A stretch of DNA of 64,000 nt from NCBI RefSeq assembly GCF_011578285.1, contig NZ_CP049916.1, positions 868,001 through 932,000 of the forward strand, in the 5' to 3' direction. Each line of letters opens with the position of its first letter. Position 1 is the first letter of the stretch. Positions 9,891-18,874 of this stretch are shown here, piece by piece. Made by a program: the position numbers and the translations under genes. This DNA comes from Acinetobacter lanii (GTDB lineage: Bacteria > Pseudomonadota > Gammaproteobacteria > Pseudomonadales > Moraxellaceae). The notes below the pieces were generated by a model, which saw only the letters and a program-made list of their open reading frames with translations, had not been told where the DNA came from and searched no databases.

Positions 9891-10551
9891 TCCAGTGGGT
9901 AACGTTGGACCAGAGGCGACTGAAATCGTCGATAGTATTGCACCAACCACACCAAGTATTGATCCAATCAATCCAAAAGATCCGATCACAGGAACAGGTG
10001 AAGAAGGCAGCGAAGTTACGGTCACTTATCCAGATGGCTCAACCGCAACCACCACTGTGAAAGAAGATGGCACATGGGAAGTTGAAAACCCAGGCAATCT
10101 AGAAGATGGCGATGAAGTGACTGCAGAAGCGAAAGACCCTGCAGGTAATGTGTCGGATAAAGACAAAGAAATCGTCGATGGTATTGCACCAACCACACCA
10201 AGTATTGATCCAATCAATCCAAAAGATCCGATCACAGGAACAGGTGAGGAAGGTAGCGAAGTCACGGTCACTTATCCAGATGGCTCAACAGCAACCACCA
10301 CTGTGAAAGAAGATGGCACATGGGAAGTTGAAAACCCAGGCAATCTAGAAGATGGCGATGAAGTGACTGCAGAAGCAAAAGACCTTGCAGGCAATGTGTC
10401 GGATAAAGACAAAGAAATTGTCGATGGTATTGCACCAACCACACCAAGTATTGATCCAATCAATCCAAAAGATCCGATCACAGGAACAGGTGAAGAAGGC
10501 AGCGAAGTTACGGTCACTTATCCAGATGGCTCAACAGCAACCACACTGTGA
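9490..10551 (+). CDS. Adhesin copy 2, open segment 2
   Basis: Segment between the first and second frameshifts; the apparent start is an internal TTG. It spans the end of the tract shared with copy 1 (to 9890) and enters the block of eight 246-bp units. It is an in-frame piece of the giant protein, not an independent gene. Confidence 0.55.
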   Translation: MAEITGTGEPGATVTVTYPDNSTSTTEVGSDGTWSVTTPPGLKDGDVVTAQSKDPQGNLGAPNNETVDGLGPTTEINPIGPNTPVGGTGEPGATIEVTFPNGDTETTTVEEDGTWSVANPGLEDGDEVKAIGTDPVGNVGPEATEIVDSIAPTTPSIDPINPKDPITGTGEEGSEVTVTYPDGSTATTTVKEDGTWEVENPGNLEDGDEVTAEAKDPAGNVSDKDKEIVDGIAPTTPSIDPINPKDPITGTGEEGSEVTVTYPDGSTATTTVKEDGTWEVENPGNLEDGDEVTAEAKDLAGNVSDKDKEIVDGIAPTTPSIDPINPKDPITGTGEEGSEVTVTYPDGSTATTL

Positions 10552-11927
10552 AAGAAGATGGCACATGGGAAGTTGAAAACCCAGGCAATCTAGAAGATGG
10601 CGATGAAGTGACTGCAGAAGCAAAAGACCCTGCAGGTAATGTGTCGGATAAAGACAAAGAAATCGTCGATGGTATTGCACCAACCACACCAAGTATTGAT
10701 CCAATCAATCCAAAAGATCCGATCACAGGAACAGGTGAGGAAGGTAGCGAAGTCACGGTCACTTATCCAGATGGCTCAACAGCAACCACCACTGTGAAAG
10801 AAGATGGCACATGGGAAGTTGAAAACCCAGGCAATCTAGAAGATGGCGATGAAGTGACTGCAGAAGCAAAAGACCTTGCAGGCAATGTGTCGGATAAAGA
10901 CAAAGAAATTGTCGATGGTATTGCACCAACCACACCAAGTATTGATCCAATCAATCCAAAAGATCCGATCACAGGAACAGGTGAAGAAGGCAGCGAAGTT
11001 ACGGTCACTTATCCAGATGGCTCAACAGCAACCACCACTGTGAAAGAAGATGGCACATGGGAAGTTGAAAACCCAGGCAATCTAGAAGATGGCGATGAAG
11101 TGACTGCAGAAGCAAAAGACCCTGCAGGTAATGTGTCGGATAAAGACAAAGAAATCGTCGATGGTATTGCACCAACCACACCAAGTATTGATCCAATCAA
11201 TCCAAAAGATCCGATCACAGGAACAGGTGAAGAAGGCAGCGAAGTTACGGTCACTTATCCAGATGGCTCAACAGCAACCACCACTGTGAAAGAAGATGGC
11301 ACATGGGAAGTTGAAAACCCAGGCAATCTAGAAGATGGCGATGAAGTGACTGCAGAAGCAAAAGACCCTGCAGGTAATGTGTCGGATAAAGACAAAGAAA
11401 TCGTCGATGGTATTGCACCAACCACACCAAGTATTGATCCAATCAATCCAAAAGATCCGATCACAGGAACAGGTGAGGAAGGTAGCGAAGTCACGGTCAC
11501 TTATCCAGATGGCTCAACAGCAACCACCACTGTGAAAGAAGATGGCACATGGGAAGTTGAAAACCCAGGCAATCTAGAAGATGGCGATGAAGTGACTGCA
11601 GAAGCGAAAGACCCTGCAGGCAATGTCTCAGATAAAGACAAAGAAATCGTCGATGGTATTGCACCAGCCACACCAAGTATTGATCCAATCAATCCAAAAG
11701 ATCCGATCACAGGAACAGGTGAGGAAGGTAGCGAAGTCACGGTCACTTATCCAGATGGCTCAACAGCAACCACCACTGTGAAAGAAGATGGCACATGGGA
11801 AGTTGAAAACCCAGGCAATCTAGAAGATGGCGATGAAGTGACTGCAGAAGCAAAAGACCCTGCAGGTAATGTGTCGGATAAAGACAAAGAAATCGTCGAT
11901 GGCACAGCACCAACAGCACCAGACATC
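9961..11927 (+). repeat. Eight nearly identical 246-bp Ig-like units, present only in copy 2
   Basis: Units begin at 9961, 10207, 10453, 10698, 10944, 11190, 11436 and 11682; the fourth starts one base early because the third unit has lost a base. Each encodes 82 residues with PINPKDPITGTGEEG and KDKEIVDG motifs and differs by only a few bases. They match unit 2 of the shared N-terminal part, which is the likely seed of the expansion. Confidence 0.9.
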
Positions 11928-14900
11928 GATCCAATCGGACCGAACTTAGAGTACATCACCGGTACAGCCGATCCAAAAGAAGCGGGTAACACCGTCACTG
12001 TAAGCTTCCCAGATGGCACGACTGCAACAGCAAGCATTGATGCAGCGGGCAATTGGAAAGTTACAACCCCTGCGGGTCTAAAAGATGGTGACGAAGTGAA
12101 AGCGATCATCACCGATGCAGCAGGCAACGTCTCACCAGAAGCAACTGAAATTGTGGATGGCGTGGGTCCAACAACAGAGATCGATCCAATCAATGCGATT
12201 GACCCAATCACTGGTACAGGCGAGCCAGACTCAATCGTTAAAGTGACCTATCCAGATGGCAGCAGCGTAACCACGCAAGTAGATGCGGATGGCAACTGGA
12301 CTGTAGCGAACCCAGGCTTAAAAGATGGCGACATCGTGAAAGCCGTGGCTACCGATGCAGTCGGTAACGTTGGCCCAGAAGCGACATCAACGGTTGATGG
12401 CACAGCACCAACAGCACCAGACATCGATCCAATCGGTCCGAACTTGGCTGAAATCACCGGTACAGCTGATCCAAAAGAAGCGGGTAACACCGTAACGGTA
12501 AGCTTCCCAGATGGCACGACTGCAACAGCAATCATTGATGCAGCGGGCAATTGGAAAGTGGCCACCCCTGCGGGTCTAAAAGATGGTGACGAAGTGAAAG
12601 CGATCATCACCGATGCAGCAGGTAACATCTCACCAGAAGCAAGTGAAATTGTGGATGGCGTTGGCCCAACAACCAACATTGATCCAATCAATGCCAATGA
12701 TCCAATCACCGGTACAGGTGAAGCAGGCTCAATCGTTAAAGTGACCTATCCAGATGGCAGCAGCGTAACCACGCAAGTGGATGCGGATGGCAACTGGACT
12801 GTAGCGAACCTAGGTCTTAACGATGGTGATGAAGTCAAAGCGATCGGTACTGATCCAGTGGGTAACGTTGGACCAGAAGCGACAGCGACGGTTGATGGCA
12901 CAGCACCAACAGCACCAGGCATCGATCCAATCGGACCGAACTTAGAGTACATCACTGGTACAGCCGATCCAAAAGAAGCGGGTAACACCGTAACGGTAAG
13001 CTTCCCAGATGGCACGACTGCAACAGCAAGCATTGATGCAGCGGGCAATTGGAAAGTGGCCACCCCTGCGGGTCTAAAAGATGGTGACGAAGTTAAAGCG
13101 ATCATCAACGATGCAGCAGGTAACGTTTCACCAGAAGCAACTGAAATTGTGGATGGCGTGGGCCCAACAACGACGATTGATCCAATCAATGCGATTGATC
13201 CAATCACCGGTACAGGTGAAGCAGGCTCAACAGTCACCGTGACTTATCCAGATGGTAAGACCACAGCGACTGCAGAAGTGGATGCGGATGGCAACTGGAC
13301 TGTAGCGAACCCAGGCTTACAAGATGGCGACATCGTCAAAGCCGTGGCTACCGATCCAGTCGGTAACGTTGGCCCAGAAGCAACAGCGACTGTTGATGGC
13401 ACAGCACCAACTGCACCAGACATCGATCCAATCGGTCCGAACTTGGCTGAGATCACCGGTACAGCCGATCCAAAAGAAGCGGGTAACACCGTAACGGTGA
13501 GCTTCCCAAATTCTAGCCCAGTGACCGCAATCATTGAGGCAGATGGCAGTTGGAAAGTTACAACCCCTGCGGGCTTAAAAGATGGTGACGAAGTTAAAGC
13601 GATCATCACCGATGCAGCAGGCAACGTTTCACCAGAAGCAAGTGAAATTGTGGATGGCGTGGGCCCAACAACGACGATTGATCCAATCAATGCCAATGAC
13701 CCAATCACTGGTACAGGTGAAAAAGGTTCAACGGTTGAAGTGACCTATCCAAATGGGGATAAAGTGACTACGCCAGTGGCTGAAGATGGCACATGGAGCG
13801 TAGCGAACCCAGGCTTAAAAGATGGCGACATCGTGAAAGCCGTGGCTACCGATCCAGTCGGTAACGTTGGCCCAGAAGCGACATCAACTGTCGATGGCAC
13901 AGCACCAACTGCACCAGAGATCGATCCAATCGGTCCGAACTTAGAGTACATCACTGGTACAGCCGATCCAAAAGAAGCGGGTAACACCGTCACTGTGAGC
14001 TTCCCAAATTCAAGCCCAGTGACCGCAATCATTGAGGCAGATGGCACTTGGAAAGTGGCAACCCCTGCGGGTCTAAAAGATGGTGACGAAGTTAAAGCGA
14101 TCATCACCGATGCAGCAGGCAACGTTTCACCAGAAGCAAGTGAAATTGTGGATGGCGTGGGCCCAACAACGACGATTGATCCAATCAATGCCAATGACCC
14201 AATCACCGGTACAGGTGAAAAAGGTTCAACGGTTGAAGTGACCTATCCAAATGGCACCAGCGTGACCACGCAAGTGGATGCGGATGGCAACTGGACTGTG
14301 GCGAACCCAGGTCTTAACGATGGTGATGAAGTCAAAGCGATCGGTACTGATCCAGTGGGTAACGTTGGACCAGAAGCGACAGCAACTGTTGATGGCACAG
14401 CACCAACTGCACCAGAGATCGATCCAATCGGTCCGAACTTAGAGTACATCACTGGTACAGCCGATCCAAAAGAAGCGGGTAACACCGTCACTGTGAGCTT
14501 CCCAGATGGCACGACTGCAACAGCAAGCATTGATGCAGCGGGCAATTGGAAAGTTACAACCCCTGCGGGTCTAAAAGATGGTGACGAAGTGAAAGCGATC
14601 ATCACCGATGCAGCAGGCAACGTTTCACCAGAAGCAAGTGAAATTGTGGATGGCGTTGGCCCAACAACCAACATTGATCCAATCAATGCCAATGATCCAA
14701 TCACCGGTACAGGTGAAGTAGGCTCAACAGTCACCGTGACTTATCCAGATGGTAAGACCACAGCGACTGCAGAAGTGGATGCGGATGGCAACTGGACTGT
14801 AGCGAACCCAGGCTTACAAGATGGCGACATCGTCAAAGCCGTGGCTACTGATCCAGTCGGTAACGTTGGCCCAGAAGCAACAGCGACTGTGGATGGCACA

Positions 14901-17477
14901 GCACCAACAGCACCAGACATCGATCCAATCGGACCGAACTTAGAGTACATCACCGGTACAGCCGATCCAAAAGAAGCGGGTAACACCGTGACTGTCAGCT
15001 TCCCAGATGGCACGACTGCAACAGCAAGCATTGATGCAGCGGGCAATTGGAAAGTTACAACCCCTGCGGGCTTAAAAGATGGTGACGAAGTTAAAGCGAT
15101 CATCACCGATGCAGCAGGCAACGTCTCACCAGAAGCAAGTGAAATTGTGGATGGCGTGGGCCCAACAACGACGATTGATCCAATCAATGCCAATGACCCA
15201 ATCACCGGTACAGGTGAAAAAGGTTCAACGGTTGAAGTGACCTATCCAAATGGGGATAAAGTGACTACGCCAGTGGCTGAAGATGGCACATGGAGCGTAG
15301 CGAACCCAGGCTTAAAAGATGGCGACATCGTGAAAGCCGTGGCTACCGATCCAGTCGGTAACGTTGGACCAGAAGCGACAGCAACTGTGGATGGCACAGC
15401 ACCAACTGCACCAGAGATCGATCCAATCGGTCCGAACTTAGAGTACATCACTGGTACAGCCGATCCAAAAGAAGCGGGTAACACCGTCACTGTGAGCTTC
15501 CCAAATTCAAGCCCAGTGACCGCAATCATTGAGGCAGATGGCACTTGGAAAGTGGCAACCCCTGCGGGTCTAAAAGATGGTGACGAAGTTAAAGCGATCA
15601 TCACCGATGCAGCAGGCAACGTTTCACCAGAAGCAAGTGAAATTGTGGATGGCGTGGGCCCAACAACGACGATTGATCCAATCAATGCCAATGACCCAAT
15701 CACCGGTACAGGTGAAAAAGGTTCAACGGTTGAAGTGACCTATCCAAATGGCACCAGCGTGACCACGCAAGTGGATGCGGATGGCAACTGGACTGTAGCG
15801 AACCCAGGCTTAAAAGATGGCGACATCGTGAAAGCCGTGGCTACTGATCCAGTCGGTAACGTTGGCCCAGAAGCGACAGCGACTGTCGATGGCACAGCAC
15901 CAACTGCACCAGACATCGATCCAATCGGACCGAACTTGGCTGAAATCACCGGTACAGCCGATCCAAAAGAAGCGGGTAACACCGTCACTGTGAGCTTCCC
16001 AGATGGCACGACTGCAACAGCAAGCATTGATGCAGATGGCAGTTGGAAAGTTACAACCCCTGCGGGCTTAAAAGATGGTGACGAAGTGAAAGCGATCATC
16101 ACCGATGCAGCAGGCAACGTCTCACCAGAAGCAAGTGAAATTGTGGATGGCGTGGGCCCAACAACGACGATTGATCCAATCAATGCCAATGACCCAATCA
16201 CGGGTACAGGTGAAAAAGGTTCAACAGTCACCGTGACTTATCCAGATGGTAAGACCACAGCGACTGCAGAAGTGGATGCGGATGGCAACTGGACTGTAGC
16301 GAACCCAGGCTTAAAAGATGGCGACATCGTCAAAGCCGTGGCTACTGATCCAGTCGGTAACGTTGGCCCAGAAGCAACAGCGACTGTGGATGGCACAGCA
16401 CCAACTGCACCAGACATCGATCCAATCGGTCCGAACTTGGCTGAAATCACCGGTACAGCCGATCCAAAAGAAGCGGGTAACACCGTGACTGTCAGCTTCC
16501 CAAATTCAAGCCCAGTGACCGCAATCATTGAGGCAGATGGCACTTGGAAAGTGGCAACCCCTGCGGGTCTAAAAGATGGTGACGAAGTTAAAGCGATCAT
16601 CACCGATGCAGCAGGCAACGTTTCACCAGAAGCAAGTGAAATTGTGGATGGCGTGGGCCCAACAACGACGATTGATCCAATCAATGCCAATGACCCAATC
16701 ACCGGTACAGGTGAAAAAGGTTCAACGGTTGAAGTGACCTATCCAAATGGCACCAGCGTGACCACGCAAGTGGATGCGGATGGCAACTGGACTGTGGCGA
16801 ACCCAGGTCTTAACGATGGTGATGAAGTCAAAGCGATCGGTACTGATCCAGTGGGTAACGTTGGACCAGAAGCGACAGCAACTGTTGATGGCACAGCACC
16901 AACTGCACCAGAGATCGATCCAATCGGTCCGAACTTAGAGTACATCACTGGTACAGCCGATCCAAAAGAAGCGGGTAACACCGTCACTGTGAGCTTCCCA
17001 GATGGCACGACTGCAACAGCAAGCATTGATGCAGCGGGCAATTGGAAAGTTACAACCCCTGCGGGCTTAAAAGATGGTGACGAAGTTAAAGCGATCATCA
17101 CCGATGCAGCAGGCAACGTCTCACCAGAAGCAAGTGAAATTGTGGATGGCGTGGGCCCAACAACGACGATTGATCCAATCAATGCCAATGACCCAATCAC
17201 CGGTACAGGTGAAAAAGGTTCAACGGTTGAAGTGACCTATCCAAATGGGGATAAAGTGACTACGCCAGTGGCTGAAGATGGCACATGGAGCGTAGCGAAC
17301 CCAGGCTTAAAAGATGGCGACATCGTGAAAGCCGTGGCTACCGATCCAGTCGGTAACGTTGGACCAGAAGCGACAGCAACTGTGGATGGCACAGCACCAA
17401 CTGCACCAGAGATCGATCCAATCGGTCCGAACTTAGAGTACATCACTGGTACAGCGCGATCCAAAAGAAGCGGGTAA
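10548..17477 (+). CDS. Adhesin copy 2, open segment 3 (repeat core)
   Basis: A 2,309-codon stretch made only of Ig-like units: the remaining 246-bp units and the first ~11.5 A/B pairs. The apparent start is an internal GTG. It ends in a non-homologous ARSKRSG tail caused by the extra G near 17455. Confidence 0.6.
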   Translation: MKEDGTWEVENPGNLEDGDEVTAEAKDPAGNVSDKDKEIVDGIAPTTPSIDPINPKDPITGTGEEGSEVTVTYPDGSTATTTVKEDGTWEVENPGNLEDGDEVTAEAKDLAGNVSDKDKEIVDGIAPTTPSIDPINPKDPITGTGEEGSEVTVTYPDGSTATTTVKEDGTWEVENPGNLEDGDEVTAEAKDPAGNVSDKDKEIVDGIAPTTPSIDPINPKDPITGTGEEGSEVTVTYPDGSTATTTVKEDGTWEVENPGNLEDGDEVTAEAKDPAGNVSDKDKEIVDGIAPTTPSIDPINPKDPITGTGEEGSEVTVTYPDGSTATTTVKEDGTWEVENPGNLEDGDEVTAEAKDPAGNVSDKDKEIVDGIAPATPSIDPINPKDPITGTGEEGSEVTVTYPDGSTATTTVKEDGTWEVENPGNLEDGDEVTAEAKDPAGNVSDKDKEIVDGTAPTAPDIDPIGPNLEYITGTADPKEAGNTVTVSFPDGTTATASIDAAGNWKVTTPAGLKDGDEVKAIITDAAGNVSPEATEIVDGVGPTTEIDPINAIDPITGTGEPDSIVKVTYPDGSSVTTQVDADGNWTVANPGLKDGDIVKAVATDAVGNVGPEATSTVDGTAPTAPDIDPIGPNLAEITGTADPKEAGNTVTVSFPDGTTATAIIDAAGNWKVATPAGLKDGDEVKAIITDAAGNISPEASEIVDGVGPTTNIDPINANDPITGTGEAGSIVKVTYPDGSSVTTQVDADGNWTVANLGLNDGDEVKAIGTDPVGNVGPEATATVDGTAPTAPGIDPIGPNLEYITGTADPKEAGNTVTVSFPDGTTATASIDAAGNWKVATPAGLKDGDEVKAIINDAAGNVSPEATEIVDGVGPTTTIDPINAIDPITGTGEAGSTVTVTYPDGKTTATAEVDADGNWTVANPGLQDGDIVKAVATDPVGNVGPEATATVDGTAPTAPDIDPIGPNLAEITGTADPKEAGNTVTVSFPNSSPVTAIIEADGSWKVTTPAGLKDGDEVKAIITDAAGNVSPEASEIVDGVGPTTTIDPINANDPITGTGEKGSTVEVTYPNGDKVTTPVAEDGTWSVANPGLKDGDIVKAVATDPVGNVGPEATSTVDGTAPTAPEIDPIGPNLEYITGTADPKEAGNTVTVSFPNSSPVTAIIEADGTWKVATPAGLKDGDEVKAIITDAAGNVSPEASEIVDGVGPTTTIDPINANDPITGTGEKGSTVEVTYPNGTSVTTQVDADGNWTVANPGLNDGDEVKAIGTDPVGNVGPEATATVDGTAPTAPEIDPIGPNLEYITGTADPKEAGNTVTVSFPDGTTATASIDAAGNWKVTTPAGLKDGDEVKAIITDAAGNVSPEASEIVDGVGPTTNIDPINANDPITGTGEVGSTVTVTYPDGKTTATAEVDADGNWTVANPGLQDGDIVKAVATDPVGNVGPEATATVDGTAPTAPDIDPIGPNLEYITGTADPKEAGNTVTVSFPDGTTATASIDAAGNWKVTTPAGLKDGDEVKAIITDAAGNVSPEASEIVDGVGPTTTIDPINANDPITGTGEKGSTVEVTYPNGDKVTTPVAEDGTWSVANPGLKDGDIVKAVATDPVGNVGPEATATVDGTAPTAPEIDPIGPNLEYITGTADPKEAGNTVTVSFPNSSPVTAIIEADGTWKVATPAGLKDGDEVKAIITDAAGNVSPEASEIVDGVGPTTTIDPINANDPITGTGEKGSTVEVTYPNGTSVTTQVDADGNWTVANPGLKDGDIVKAVATDPVGNVGPEATATVDGTAPTAPDIDPIGPNLAEITGTADPKEAGNTVTVSFPDGTTATASIDADGSWKVTTPAGLKDGDEVKAIITDAAGNVSPEASEIVDGVGPTTTIDPINANDPITGTGEKGSTVTVTYPDGKTTATAEVDADGNWTVANPGLKDGDIVKAVATDPVGNVGPEATATVDGTAPTAPDIDPIGPNLAEITGTADPKEAGNTVTVSFPNSSPVTAIIEADGTWKVATPAGLKDGDEVKAIITDAAGNVSPEASEIVDGVGPTTTIDPINANDPITGTGEKGSTVEVTYPNGTSVTTQVDADGNWTVANPGLNDGDEVKAIGTDPVGNVGPEATATVDGTAPTAPEIDPIGPNLEYITGTADPKEAGNTVTVSFPDGTTATASIDAAGNWKVTTPAGLKDGDEVKAIITDAAGNVSPEASEIVDGVGPTTTIDPINANDPITGTGEKGSTVEVTYPNGDKVTTPVAEDGTWSVANPGLKDGDIVKAVATDPVGNVGPEATATVDGTAPTAPEIDPIGPNLEYITGTARSKRSG
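15001..16878 (+). repeat. Segmental duplication inside the array, first copy
   Basis: Matches 16996-18874 with an offset of 1995 bp (1996 after the extra G at ~17455), i.e. four A/B pairs. At the positions compared it is identical apart from the extra G and a GACCC/GATCC difference near 16694/18690. Confidence 0.8.
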
Positions 17478-18874
17478 CACCGTCACTGTGAGCTTCCCAA
17501 ATTCAAGCCCAGTGACCGCAATCATTGAGGCAGATGGCACTTGGAAAGTGGCAACCCCTGCGGGTCTAAAAGATGGTGACGAAGTTAAAGCGATCATCAC
17601 CGATGCAGCAGGCAACGTTTCACCAGAAGCAAGTGAAATTGTGGATGGCGTGGGCCCAACAACGACGATTGATCCAATCAATGCCAATGACCCAATCACC
17701 GGTACAGGTGAAAAAGGTTCAACGGTTGAAGTGACCTATCCAAATGGCACCAGCGTGACCACGCAAGTGGATGCGGATGGCAACTGGACTGTAGCGAACC
17801 CAGGCTTAAAAGATGGCGACATCGTGAAAGCCGTGGCTACTGATCCAGTCGGTAACGTTGGCCCAGAAGCGACAGCGACTGTCGATGGCACAGCACCAAC
17901 TGCACCAGACATCGATCCAATCGGACCGAACTTGGCTGAAATCACCGGTACAGCCGATCCAAAAGAAGCGGGTAACACCGTCACTGTGAGCTTCCCAGAT
18001 GGCACGACTGCAACAGCAAGCATTGATGCAGATGGCAGTTGGAAAGTTACAACCCCTGCGGGCTTAAAAGATGGTGACGAAGTGAAAGCGATCATCACCG
18101 ATGCAGCAGGCAACGTCTCACCAGAAGCAAGTGAAATTGTGGATGGCGTGGGCCCAACAACGACGATTGATCCAATCAATGCCAATGACCCAATCACGGG
18201 TACAGGTGAAAAAGGTTCAACAGTCACCGTGACTTATCCAGATGGTAAGACCACAGCGACTGCAGAAGTGGATGCGGATGGCAACTGGACTGTAGCGAAC
18301 CCAGGCTTAAAAGATGGCGACATCGTCAAAGCCGTGGCTACTGATCCAGTCGGTAACGTTGGCCCAGAAGCAACAGCGACTGTGGATGGCACAGCACCAA
18401 CTGCACCAGACATCGATCCAATCGGTCCGAACTTGGCTGAAATCACCGGTACAGCCGATCCAAAAGAAGCGGGTAACACCGTGACTGTCAGCTTCCCAAA
18501 TTCAAGCCCAGTGACCGCAATCATTGAGGCAGATGGCACTTGGAAAGTGGCAACCCCTGCGGGTCTAAAAGATGGTGACGAAGTTAAAGCGATCATCACC
18601 GATGCAGCAGGCAACGTTTCACCAGAAGCAAGTGAAATTGTGGATGGCGTGGGCCCAACAACGACGATTGATCCAATCAATGCCAATGATCCAATCACCG
18701 GTACAGGTGAAAAAGGTTCAACGGTTGAAGTGACCTATCCAAATGGCACCAGCGTGACCACGCAAGTGGATGCGGATGGCAACTGGACTGTGGCGAACCC
18801 AGGTCTTAACGATGGTGATGAAGTCAAAGCGATCGGTACTGATCCAGTGGGTAACGTTGGACCAGAAGCGACAG
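16996..18874 (+). repeat. Segmental duplication inside the array, second copy
   Basis: Second copy of the four-pair block. It contains the frameshifting extra G near 17455 (GCGCGATCC where its sister reads GCCGATCC), so that indel arose after the duplication or is a sequencing artefact. Confidence 0.8.
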
